Below are positions 6,977 to 13,699 of a DNA stretch of 16,454 nucleotides, in pieces. The notes under the pieces were generated by a model. That model did not search any database, was not told where the DNA came from, and saw only the letters and a list, made by a program, of their open reading frames with translations. Both the position numbers and the translations under genes were made by a program. Position 1 is the stretch's first letter; each line of letters starts with the position of its first letter. This stretch comes from Asticcacaulis sp. UBA2476 (GTDB lineage: Bacteria > Pseudomonadota > Alphaproteobacteria > Caulobacterales > Caulobacteraceae), in the NCBI GenBank assembly GCA_002342035.1, contig DDPE01000010.1:1-16454 (forward strand), given 5' to 3'.

Positions 6977-7720
6977 TTATTCAGCTCCCTCTTCTGCGGC
7001 AGGAGCCTCAGCCGGGGCTTCGTTTGCAGCGACCGGAGCGGCAGCTACAGACTTAATACCAGCAGGGAACGGCAGACCTTGCGGAGCGGCCTTTTTCACG
7101 GCGTCACGGATCTTGACGAAAGACCCTTCCGAACCGGGAACAGCACCGCGAATATAAAGAAGGCCACGCTCGGCATCAACGCGAACCACTTCGAGGTTCA
7201 GGGTCGTAACGGTTTCAACACCGTAGTGACCGGCCATCTTCTTACCTGGGAAGGTACGGCCCGGGTCTTGACGCTGACCCGTTGAACCGTGTGCCCGGTG
7301 AGACACCGACACACCGTGAGTTGCGCGCATACCACCGAAGTTCCAGCGCTTCATGGCGCCGGCAAAGCCCTTACCGATGGTCGTGCCCTGAATGTCGACC
7401 TTCTGACCTTCAACGAAGTGGTCAGCCGACAGTTCAGCACCGACGTCGACAAGCGCGTCTTCGGAAACACGGAACTCAGCGAGGATCGCCTTGGGCTCAA
7501 CCTGAGCTTTAGCGAAGCGCTCACGCTCCGGCTTCGTGGTGTTCTTTGCTTTCGCAGATCCAGCACCGAGCTGGAGCGCGACATAGCCGTCCCTGTCCTT
7601 CGTACGCTGCGCCACAACCTGGCAGCCCTCTAGGGAGAGAACGGTAACTGGCACATGGACGCCATCGTTATCGAAATAACGCGTCATGCCCAGCTTTTTG
7701 GCAATCAAGCCCGTCCGCAT
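6977..7720 (-). CDS. rplC: 50S ribosomal protein L3
   Basis: L3 is an early assembly protein reaching the peptidyl transferase centre. I place the start at ATG 7720 (MRTGLIAKKLGMTRYFDNDG). A TTG two codons upstream is also in frame, but GAGGA at about 7728-7732 is spaced 8 nt from the ATG and only about 2 nt from the TTG. The motif GSTGQRQDPGRTFPGKKMAG contains the glutamine of the GQ site methylated by PrmB in E. coli. The 247-residue protein has an Ala/Glu-rich C-terminal extension (about 20 residues, ending AAEEGAE) beyond E. coli L3. The gap to rpsJ is 11 nt. Confidence 0.97.
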   Translation of the reverse strand: MRTGLIAKKLGMTRYFDNDGVHVPVTVLSLEGCQVVAQRTKDRDGYVALQLGAGSAKAKNTTKPERERFAKAQVEPKAILAEFRVSEDALVDVGAELSADHFVEGQKVDIQGTTIGKGFAGAMKRWNFGGMRATHGVSVSHRAHGSTGQRQDPGRTFPGKKMAGHYGVETVTTLNLEVVRVDAERGLLYIRGAVPGSEGSFVKIRDAVKKAAPQGLPFPAGIKSVAAAPVAANEAPAEAPAAEEGAE

Positions 7721-7731
7721 GGTCAATATCC

Positions 7732-8040
7732 TCAGATCTTAATCTCGACATCGACACCCGCCGACAGGTCGAGCTTCATGAGCGCGTCCACGGTCTGAGG
7801 AGTCGGATCGACGATGTCGAGCACACGCTTGTGCGTGCGAATTTCAAACTGTTCGCGGGACTTCTTATCGACGTGCGGCGAACGGTTTACGGTGAAACGC
7901 TCAATGAGCGTAGGCAGGGGAATAGGTCCCCGAACGGTGGCGCCCGTTCTCTTGGCCGTGTTCACGATTTCGCGTGTGGAATGATCCAGCACGCGATGAT
8001 CGAAGGCCTTGAGTCTGATGCGGATATTCTGACGATCCAT
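7732..8040 (-). CDS. rpsJ: 30S ribosomal protein S10 / NusE
   Basis: S10 is in the 30S head and doubles as NusE, a partner of NusB and NusG in transcription antitermination. The 102-residue product starts MDRQNIRIRLKAFDHRVLD and contains the family signature VRGPIPLPTLIERFTVNRSP and HVDKKSREQFEIRTHKR. It is the first gene of the operon: no tuf gene lies upstream, only a 532-nt divergent non-coding region. The ribosome-binding site is weak (GAG 5-7 nt before the ATG), which would fit translational control in the leader. Confidence 0.98.
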   Translation of the reverse strand: MDRQNIRIRLKAFDHRVLDHSTREIVNTAKRTGATVRGPIPLPTLIERFTVNRSPHVDKKSREQFEIRTHKRVLDIVDPTPQTVDALMKLDLSAGVDVEIKI

Positions 8041-8184
8041 ATCGCTCGTATTCCAATAAAAGAGCTTGCGGGTTTAACGCGTGCAGTGAACCATTTCAAA
8101 GACCAACTCAGGCTCTAAAAAAGAGACTGAACGCATATTCCGCAACTACCACCCTCATCTACCCGTTTCCCGGCAGATGAAAGC

Positions 8185-8218
8185 AAAAAAACAGACACCG
8201 TTTCGAGCCCTACGGTAT
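8185..8218 (-). terminator. candidate attenuator terminator in the S10 leader
   Basis: On the minus strand ATACCGT (8212-8218) pairs with ACGGTGT (8195-8201) over 7 bp including one G-U, with a 10-nt loop. Three bases and then seven U (8185-8191) follow. A competing stem, TTGAGCC (8221-8227) with GGCTCGA (8203-8209), uses the loop of the first hairpin, so the two cannot form fully together. This is the layout expected of a terminator/antiterminator switch. The stem is short and the spacing to the U-run is slightly long, so strength is uncertain. Confidence 0.45.
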
Positions 8219-8263
8219 AAGGCTCAATTCCGTGCCTGAACGTTTGATTTGCGAACCGCGTCT

Positions 8264-8287
8264 GACACCCCAATCACTTGAGGCACC
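8264..8287 (-). promoter_or_regulatory. GNRA-capped hairpin near the 5' end of the S10 leader
   Basis: On the minus strand GGTGCCTCAA (8278-8287) can pair with TTGGGGTGTC (8264-8273) over 10 bp, four of them G-U. The loop is GTGA (8274-8277), a GNRA tetraloop in RNA. GNRA loops on G-U-rich stems are common protein or RNA docking elements. It starts roughly 18 nt after the predicted transcription start. No homologous ribosomal protein binding site is recognised. Confidence 0.4.
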
Positions 8288-8311
8288 ACAGCCGATCCAA
8301 CAGAGGTCGCG

Positions 8312-8340
8312 CTTATGCCCAAGGATTCCCTCCCCGTCAA
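8312..8340 (-). promoter_or_regulatory. S10 operon promoter (TTGACG-N17-CATAAG)
   Basis: The minus strand carries TTGACG (8335-8340) and CATAAG (8312-8317) with a 17-nt spacer, the best promoter match seen in the window. TTGACG is the -35 form preferred by the alphaproteobacterial housekeeping sigma factor. Transcription would start near 8305. The spacer contains GGGAATCC, so a GANTC site (8324-8328, the CcrM methylation target in Caulobacter and relatives) sits between the two boxes. Confidence 0.6.
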
Positions 8341-8446
8341 GACCTGATGTCGGAAAAATCCAAAAACAATAAGGGGAAACGCGTTTACGGAACGCCTTGG
8401 TTTGCCCCAGGCCCGCACGACGCTATTTCGCCCGCCCAGCACACCC

Positions 8447-8459
8447 ATCGATGATCGAT
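8447..8459. repeat. 13-bp palindrome in the divergent control region
   Basis: ATCGAT-G-ATCGAT is a perfect inverted repeat with a single central base. It is followed 2 nt later by another short palindrome, TGATCA (8462-8467). It lies about 23 bp upstream of the -35 candidate of the Sel1 gene at 8482, a typical place for an activator site. It lies far upstream of the S10 promoter. No regulator is identified. Confidence 0.35.
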
Positions 8460-8481
8460 TTTGATCACTACCTGATTGCAG

Positions 8482-8510
8482 TTGACGGCTCCACCAAAGC
8501 GGGCATTATG
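8482..8510 (+). promoter_or_regulatory. candidate promoter of the Sel1 gene pair
   Basis: TTGACGGC at 8482-8489 fits the Caulobacter-type -35 (TTGACGS). A plausible but imperfect -10 lies in GCATTATG (8503-8510), 14 nt after TTGACGG. The match to a classical TATAAT at 17-19 nt is poor. Transcription would start about 55 nt before the ATG at 8573. A GATTC (GANTC) site at 8556-8560 lies inside the resulting leader. Confidence 0.4.
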
Positions 8511-8572
8511 TACCGCAATAAACCGGCTGCGCATTTAAGCTGCCGACAGGGAATAGATTCAGGGGGACAGTC

Positions 8573-10141
8573 ATGTCATTGAAATCCACAGCCGCCACAG
8601 GTGCGTTTGTCGCGCGCGCACTCATTATTAGTGCCGCGTTCATCCTGCCCGCGTCGGTTTCTGCGCAAACGGCAACGCCGCCGCCCGCGGCCGAAACACC
8701 TTCTGAGACGACCGTGACCGTCGAAGGCAAGACTAAGCCTAAGACCGCCGAACGCGCCCTGCGGTTAAATCCCAGAACCGCCAGTTCCTGTAACTTCATG
8801 TCCTCCGGCATGGGCAATTCCGAGACCTATTTCATTCAGGACTATATCGCGGCGACAACAGGCAATGCCAGCCCCGAAGCTATGGCCTCAGCCGGTGTTA
8901 CCTATAATGACGACGGCACTATGTCACAGGGTGACGGCAACACCTATTTCCGTGAAAACAGCCCTTACGGCGACGCCTCAACATCGTCCAATGCGGCGGC
9001 GGGTTTTTTCAATCGCATGGAAAACGGCAGCGTAAGCGAAACCAATGTAGCCCAGTATTGCTCGCCTTCCGATCTGGCGTTTACGGCCGGGCGCGCCCAT
9101 ATCGCCCGCCGCGACAAGACCCTGCCCGAAGCCTATGCTCTGTTCGATGCCAAGAAATACCCTGAAGCGCTGGAGATGGCGAAAAAGTCCTACGCCAAAC
9201 TAACCGATGCCGAGGGCGGGGTTGAGGCCTCGCTGATGATCGGCAAGATATATGTCTATGGCCTGCACGGCACCGCCGATGTCCCCGAAGGCCTGAAATG
9301 GCTGGAGCGGGCCGCGGGCACGGCCTTTGATATTACACAGCAGATGCCACGATTTGATCCGAAATACCCCGAAGACAGCCTCACCCCCATAAGCGAAGCC
9401 GCCATTCTGATGGCCAAGGTCTATATGATCGGTTTGGGCGTGCCCAAAAACCCCAAGGAAGCCCGCAAGTGGTTTGAGCGCGCCAACTATGTCGGCTATG
9501 TCCCGGCGGCCAAGACGCTGGGTGACATCTACTACTATGGCTACGACACCGCCAAGGATGTCAAAAAAGCCGTCGAATATTACACGCAAGCCGCAAAGCT
9601 TGGGTTCACGCCTGCGCAGTATTCGCTGGCGGAAATCTATTACTATGGCGACGATGGCACCAATGCCGACGTTAAAACCGCCGTCGCCTGGTATTACGAA
9701 GCGTCCAAGCAAAACCATGCTGGCGCGCTTCATGCGGTCGCGCGCGCCTATGACGCCGGCGAAGGGGCCGATGCTGATCCGGCCAAGGCGCTGGTCTATT
9801 ATAAAGAGGCTGCCCTGGCCGGTAATGCCGACGCTCAGAACGCTATGGGCACCTATTTCTATCAGGGGGGGCAGATTGCCAAGGATGATGTCTCAGCCCG
9901 CAAATGGTTCGAGGCCGCCGCCCGTCAGGGACAGGATGACGCCATGTTCAACCTCGCCGTCATGCTGATGAAGGGCGAAGGCGGCGACAAAGATATGGTC
10001 AAGGCCTGGGTATGGTTCCGTCTCGCTCAGGCCAAGGGCCACGAAAGCGCCAAGGCCGCCCTCACCGCACTGGAAAAGCGCATGACCGATGCCGATAAGG
10101 CGCAGGCTCTGGCGATCCTGTCGCCGCCCGCCAAGTCTTAG
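8573..10141 (+). CDS. exported Sel1-repeat protein, first of a tandem pair
   Basis: This 522-residue protein has an N-terminal signal peptide (hydrophobic residues about 11-28, likely cut after ASVSA near residue 31), so it should act in the periplasm or outside the cell. A non-repeat module (residues about 32-216) contains TTVTVEGKTKP, Cys73 in ASSCNFMSSG and Cys163 before PSDLAFTAGRAHI. Seven Sel1-like repeats follow (about 217-252, 274-309, 310-345, 346-382, 383-418, 419-454, 455-490), with the usual AxxxLGxxYxxG and AxxWxxxAA pattern. Sel1 repeats form alpha-solenoids for protein binding; no catalytic motif is seen. GGGGG at 8562-8566 is the ribosome-binding site. The next gene, 28 nt downstream, is a paralog. 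The specific role is unknown. Confidence 0.9.
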   Translation: MSLKSTAATGAFVARALIISAAFILPASVSAQTATPPPAAETPSETTVTVEGKTKPKTAERALRLNPRTASSCNFMSSGMGNSETYFIQDYIAATTGNASPEAMASAGVTYNDDGTMSQGDGNTYFRENSPYGDASTSSNAAAGFFNRMENGSVSETNVAQYCSPSDLAFTAGRAHIARRDKTLPEAYALFDAKKYPEALEMAKKSYAKLTDAEGGVEASLMIGKIYVYGLHGTADVPEGLKWLERAAGTAFDITQQMPRFDPKYPEDSLTPISEAAILMAKVYMIGLGVPKNPKEARKWFERANYVGYVPAAKTLGDIYYYGYDTAKDVKKAVEYYTQAAKLGFTPAQYSLAEIYYYGDDGTNADVKTAVAWYYEASKQNHAGALHAVARAYDAGEGADADPAKALVYYKEAALAGNADAQNAMGTYFYQGGQIAKDDVSARKWFEAAARQGQDDAMFNLAVMLMKGEGGDKDMVKAWVWFRLAQAKGHESAKAALTALEKRMTDADKAQALAILSPPAKS

Positions 10142-10169
10142 GTTTAGATCAGGTTTGAGGGGAATCATT

Positions 10170-11600
10170 ATGAAAGCGCGCAATATTCACACTTACCTGT
10201 TGATCGGTGCGATCGCATTGCTGCCCGGCGTGACGGTGGCTCAAGCCCAATCCACGCAAACAGCAGCCAAGCATTCTGCCTCTGCCGAGGGCGATATCAC
10301 GACGGTCACCGTGTTTGGCAAACTGAAACCGCCAACCGATTCCTTAACGATCGATCGCAGTTCAGCTTCATCTTGTGGATTTATGTCGTCGAGCGGCTCC
10401 GGATCAGATGGATATGTTCGTCGCGTTATTCGTGACGAGAGTGACGATTACAGATTTAGTACCCGAAGCCCATACGGTGACGCCTCAAGAGAATATAATG
10501 TCTTCTATCTCCGCGACCGCGTCCGTGACGGCGGCGGTCGTAGTATAGGTGGCGGATGTGGCCCGGCAGACTTTGGTTTCGCCGCCGGGCGCGCCCATAT
10601 CGAAGCCCGCGACACCACTATGCGTGAGGCGGTTGATCTGTACAACGCCGGAAAATATCCCGAATCTCTGGCAATGTTCAAAAAAGCGTACAGCAAGATA
10701 GGGTATCATGAGGCCGCGCTTATGATCGCCAAAATGCATCTTTATGGCGTCGGCACTGAAAAAGATGTCCCCGAAGCCATTAAGTGGTTTGAGAAACTGG
10801 CCAACAGACCCAACCGGTCAGGTTATAAAAGTACTTCAGGTGACATGACGCCCATGGTCGAAGCGTCGATGATGCTGGCCAAGATTTACCTGATCGGCTT
10901 TGATGTCCAGAAAGACCCAAAGGCCGCCCGTAAATGGTTCGACCGTGCCTATGATGTTGGTTACGCCCCGGCAGGTAAGACTCTGGGAGATATGTACTAT
11001 TTCGGTTACGACACGCCGCGCGATCTGGGCAAGGCTGTAAAACACTACACGGATACCGCCAGCCACGGTTATGCCCCCGCCCAGTATGCGCTGGCCAATA
11101 TCCTCTATTCCGGCGAAGAGACCATCAAGGCTGACCCGAAAAAGGCGCTGGACTGGTACTGGCACGCCGCTAAGCAAAAACATCCTGGGGCGACCTATGC
11201 CGTCGCGCGGGCCTATGATCTGGGCGAAAACGTCAAGGCCGCCCCGGATCGGGCGTTGAGCCTCTATAAAGAAGCGGCCATAGGCGGCGACGGTGACGCC
11301 CAGAATGCGCTGGGCACTTACTTTTATAACGGCCAGATATTACCCAAAGATCAGCCGACCGCCCGTAAATGGTTTGAGGCCGCCGCCGTGCGCGGTCAGG
11401 TCGACGGCATGTTTAACCTTGGGGTCATGATGATGAAGGGCGAAGGCGGCGTTATCGACCACACCAAGGCCTATGCGTGGTTGACACTGGCGCAGACAGC
11501 CGGTCACCCCAATGCCGAAGCCGTGCTCAAAATACTGGAAGGACGGATGACACCGGCTGAAAAAGCCGCCGCCGAAGCTCTGCTGGTCCCGCAAGCCTAA
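10170..11600 (+). CDS. exported Sel1-repeat protein, second of a tandem pair
   Basis: I choose ATG 10170 because it follows GAGGGGAAT and gives a clear signal peptide (MKARNIHTYLLIGAIALLPG, likely cut after AQA near residue 27). The frame is open upstream, but only into the previous gene. The 476-residue product repeats the plan of its neighbour: TTVTVFGKLKP at about 44-54, Cys69 in ASSCGFMSSS, SPYGDAS, Cys130 before GPADFGFAAGRAHI, then seven Sel1-like repeats from about 181 to 446 with the same extra linker after the first. The solenoid is well conserved while the segment between the two cysteines differs and is shorter. The pair is probably an operon and an old duplication. Function is unknown. 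Its stop overlaps the convergent gene by 4 nt. Confidence 0.9.
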   Translation: MKARNIHTYLLIGAIALLPGVTVAQAQSTQTAAKHSASAEGDITTVTVFGKLKPPTDSLTIDRSSASSCGFMSSSGSGSDGYVRRVIRDESDDYRFSTRSPYGDASREYNVFYLRDRVRDGGGRSIGGGCGPADFGFAAGRAHIEARDTTMREAVDLYNAGKYPESLAMFKKAYSKIGYHEAALMIAKMHLYGVGTEKDVPEAIKWFEKLANRPNRSGYKSTSGDMTPMVEASMMLAKIYLIGFDVQKDPKAARKWFDRAYDVGYAPAGKTLGDMYYFGYDTPRDLGKAVKHYTDTASHGYAPAQYALANILYSGEETIKADPKKALDWYWHAAKQKHPGATYAVARAYDLGENVKAAPDRALSLYKEAAIGGDGDAQNALGTYFYNGQILPKDQPTARKWFEAAAVRGQVDGMFNLGVMMMKGEGGVIDHTKAYAWLTLAQTAGHPNAEAVLKILEGRMTPAEKAAAEALLVPQA

Positions 11601-12466
11601 CCGAACAGACCGCTCTTATCCTGTTGGTCTTCGTCCTTTTCCGGGCCGAAGGCCGACAGAAGCTGGGTCTGGAACAACACCCCCTTATCACCGTTGTCCG
11701 AGCCGAACATCATATCGAGCAACGCCTGATTGGCATCAACCCGCTGGGCGCGCGCCACCAGAAAACCGCTCAAATTTTCCTCGATCGCATCAGGTTGTGC
11801 ATCCGGCATAGTTACCGCCCCACCCGCTTTGCTGGTCAGATTGGCCATGACTTCGGCCACGGTGGCCGCCCGGCCCTGTTTGTAGAATATCGAGCGATTG
11901 GCCGCCGCCGCCTGCGGGAACAGAGCCGCCGCCGAAGCCCCCGGTCGGCTGTCATGAGCCTGCATCAATTGCGCGGCCCCGGCGGGCCCCAGAAAGTGCG
12001 CGGCATATAGCTCACCCGCCGACGGATTACGGCCTGTGCGCCCCTTGAGATAGGCGGCATTACCCGCCGTCAGTTCCGCCCCCATGGTCGACGCGGCGAT
12101 GGCATCATAGCGCAGACCCAGCACCTGCTTACGTGCGGCAGCATCCGGCACGCTGTAGCGACCATTGGCGCCCTTGACGATCTGGTTGGCATAGGCGCCG
12201 TAGCCGTGCTTGGCGCCGTGGCTTTTGACGGTGGCCAGCCAGGTCTGCTCGATAAACTGAAACAGGCCCGCCGCCGATGAGGTCGGGGCTTTGGCGCGCG
12301 GGTTGAGCGAGCTTTCGCGCTGGGCGGTCTTGACCAGATAGCTGAAATCCACACCGGTCGTCTGCGAAGCCCGTTGCAGGGCCTGCATGACCGGATTGGC
12401 GCTTGCTGGGCCTTGGGTTTTGGCCGTGGCCTCACCGCCGGAAGTGGGAATCAAACCGAATTTCAT
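11597..12466 (-). CDS. lytic transglycosylase, SLT-domain protein without signal peptide
   Basis: The 289-residue protein carries a soluble-lytic-transglycosylase (goose-lysozyme-like) fold at about residues 35-175. Catalytic Glu51 is in AQRESSLNPRAKA, with the AAGLFQFIEQTW motif (GLFQF is the usual GLMQ region) and AAHFLGPAGA. Such enzymes cleave the peptidoglycan glycan strand between MurNAc and GlcNAc, forming 1,6-anhydro ends. There is no signal peptide, and an in-frame TAA seven codons upstream of ATG 12466 rules out a longer start. It may therefore leave the cell by another route, for example flagellar type III export, as for some dedicated transglycosylases. The last 100 residues are not recognised. 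It follows the oxidase gene by 35 nt and converges on the Sel1 gene. Confidence 0.88.
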   Translation of the reverse strand: MKFGLIPTSGGEATAKTQGPASANPVMQALQRASQTTGVDFSYLVKTAQRESSLNPRAKAPTSSAAGLFQFIEQTWLATVKSHGAKHGYGAYANQIVKGANGRYSVPDAAARKQVLGLRYDAIAASTMGAELTAGNAAYLKGRTGRNPSAGELYAAHFLGPAGAAQLMQAHDSRPGASAAALFPQAAAANRSIFYKQGRAATVAEVMANLTSKAGGAVTMPDAQPDAIEENLSGFLVARAQRVDANQALLDMMFGSDNGDKGVLFQTQLLSAFGPEKDEDQQDKSGLFG

Positions 12467-12467
12467 A

Positions 12468-12482
12468 CGGCAAATTTTGCCG
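12468..12482. repeat. 15-bp palindrome abutting the transglycosylase start codon
   Basis: CGGCAAA-T-TTTGCCG is a perfect 7-bp inverted repeat around one central base, ending one base before the ATG of the transglycosylase gene (12464-12466). In RNA it could fold into a small hairpin between the AAGGCGG sequence and the start codon. As DNA it looks like an operator. Either reading would place control on this gene rather than on the oxidase upstream. Confidence 0.45.
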
Positions 12483-12501
12483 CCTTATGGTTAATGAGGG
12501 A

Positions 12502-13590
12502 TTAATTAAACCGATTGGGGTCATATAGCGCGGCATCGTCCGGCAAAGTTACACCGGTCAGACCCGCGATAATCGCTTCGGCGGCATAGGGGCCATAGAT
12601 CCAGCCATTGCGGCGCATAGCCGTGGCCACCCACACGCCAGACACGGCGTCCTGACCGATGAGCGGCCAGTGATCGGGACTGGCGGCCCGCACCCCTACC
12701 CGCGCTACCGCATCCTCATCAATCGCGGGCATCAGACCCGACGTGAATTTCAGCGACTTGTCTTTTAGGGACGCCACAGCACTGTCTTCGACATCCAAAT
12801 CGCCGCGTCCGCTCTGCATGGTCGCCCCAAACTTCGACAGGCCGTCATAGAATACAAAATAACCCCACGGCGAGCGCACCATACGTCCCGCTAAAGCTGA
12901 ATCGGATTTGCGGGTCATATCCAGCAAATGTCCTTTGATCGGCGACAGGGCCGACAGCGAAGGCACGGCTTCCGCAAAGCGCGCCGAACCAAAGCCTGCG
13001 CACACCACCACATGTCCGGCGCTCAGGCGTTCATCATCCGTCAGCACGACCTCATGGACGGCGACCTTAAGGACATTCGCCTCACGCCATTGCCCGCCGC
13101 GCTCATGGTACAGGTTTTTGAGATAGGCCAAAACTGGTTCCGGCGAGATTACCCAGTCGCCGGAAATCTCAATCCCCAGAAACGGCGCATCATAGCCAAT
13201 GGCCCCCAGGCTAGCGTCCGTCATCAGCTTGGCGCGCGCCCCCATGTCGGTAAAGCGTTTCAGCATGTCATCCGCCGAAGGACCCGGCTCCCACAGCCAG
13301 ATGCCCGGCTGCGCCATTTCAAGCACGGCGGTCAGCCCGATACCATCGGCAAAGGCGGTCCATGATTTCTGCGCCGTCGCATAGCGGGCAAAACTTAAGG
13401 TTGGATCGGCCTCGGTCATGGCCTCCAGCGCCGGGGCCACCATGCCCGCCGACATGGCCGAGGTCGTCGCCATCACATCATCTTTGGCCACAATCGTCGC
13501 CGACAGCCCCAGATCAAGCGCGCGTAAGCCCACACACAGGCCCACTATGCCGCCGCCGATTATGATTACGCTATAGGGTGATGCCGTCAT
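12502..13590 (-). CDS. FAD-dependent oxidoreductase of the DAO family (glycine oxidase/D-amino-acid oxidase-like)
   Basis: The 362-residue protein starts with a Rossmann FAD-binding motif (SVIIIGGGIVGLCVGLRA, glycines at 12-14 and 17), followed by the acidic-strand and helix region typical of the DAO family. Near the C-terminus are RVGVRAASPDHWPLIGQD and ATAMRRNGWIYGPYAAEAI. These correspond to the VGxRPxxxDxxPxIG and GHxRNGxxLAP motifs seen in ThiO-type glycine oxidases. It probably oxidises an amine or amino acid, passing electrons to oxygen or a carrier. No thiamine or amino-acid catabolic genes lie nearby, so the substrate is not known. An AGCGGAT sequence precedes the ATG at 13590. It is likely cotranscribed with the transglycosylase. 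Confidence 0.87.
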   Translation of the reverse strand: MTASPYSVIIIGGGIVGLCVGLRALDLGLSATIVAKDDVMATTSAMSAGMVAPALEAMTEADPTLSFARYATAQKSWTAFADGIGLTAVLEMAQPGIWLWEPGPSADDMLKRFTDMGARAKLMTDASLGAIGYDAPFLGIEISGDWVISPEPVLAYLKNLYHERGGQWREANVLKVAVHEVVLTDDERLSAGHVVVCAGFGSARFAEAVPSLSALSPIKGHLLDMTRKSDSALAGRMVRSPWGYFVFYDGLSKFGATMQSGRGDLDVEDSAVASLKDKSLKFTSGLMPAIDEDAVARVGVRAASPDHWPLIGQDAVSGVWVATAMRRNGWIYGPYAAEAIIAGLTGVTLPDDAALYDPNRFN

Positions 13591-13630
13591 CGCATATCCG
13601 CTTCACATGGAATGGCGTTTGTTTAAACAC

Positions 13631-13661
13631 AACAAAATGGCGACGCCACAAAAGAATGGCG
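13631..13661 (-). terminator. weak terminator candidate downstream of tRNA-His
   Basis: On the minus strand CGCCA (13657-13661) can pair with TGGCG (13644-13648), or TGGC (13645-13648) with GCCA (13638-13641). TTTTGTT (13631-13637) follows the second stem. The stems are only 4-5 bp long, so this is a weak candidate for ending the tRNA transcript before the oxidase gene. Confidence 0.3.
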
Positions 13662-13699
13662 GCTTGCGGCAATATGACCATTTACGGAAAGATTGGTGA

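Larger units (their letters stand above)
8041..8304 (-). promoter_or_regulatory. structured 5' leader of the S10 operon
   Basis: Counting from the promoter at 8312-8340, the untranslated leader would be about 265 nt long, far more than needed for a ribosome-binding site. On the minus strand I see a GNRA-capped hairpin (8264-8287), a pair of mutually exclusive hairpins ending in seven U (8185-8227), and a smaller imperfect stem (TCAG-CTCT/AGAG-CTGA, about 8109-8130) nearer the gene. E. coli also has a long S10 leader with a U-rich attenuator bound by L4. I see no obvious sequence similarity to it, so equivalence is an inference from position and architecture. Confidence 0.5.

Noticed and set aside
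8224..8448. A 74-codon minus-strand ORF upstream of rpsJ
   Set aside because: It would span the S10 promoter and part of the structured leader, has no clear ribosome-binding site and no recognisable sequence. It could be a leader peptide only if transcription began further upstream.
8573..13590. Sel1 pair, transglycosylase and oxidase as one toxin, secretion or defence system
   Set aside because: The genes are on opposite strands with a convergent junction and no immunity, nuclease, effector or secretion component is visible, so grouping them as one system is not supported.
13620..13629. 10-bp palindrome TGTTTAAACA before the oxidase gene
   Set aside because: Short AT-rich self-complementary sequence with no half-site structure; likely chance.
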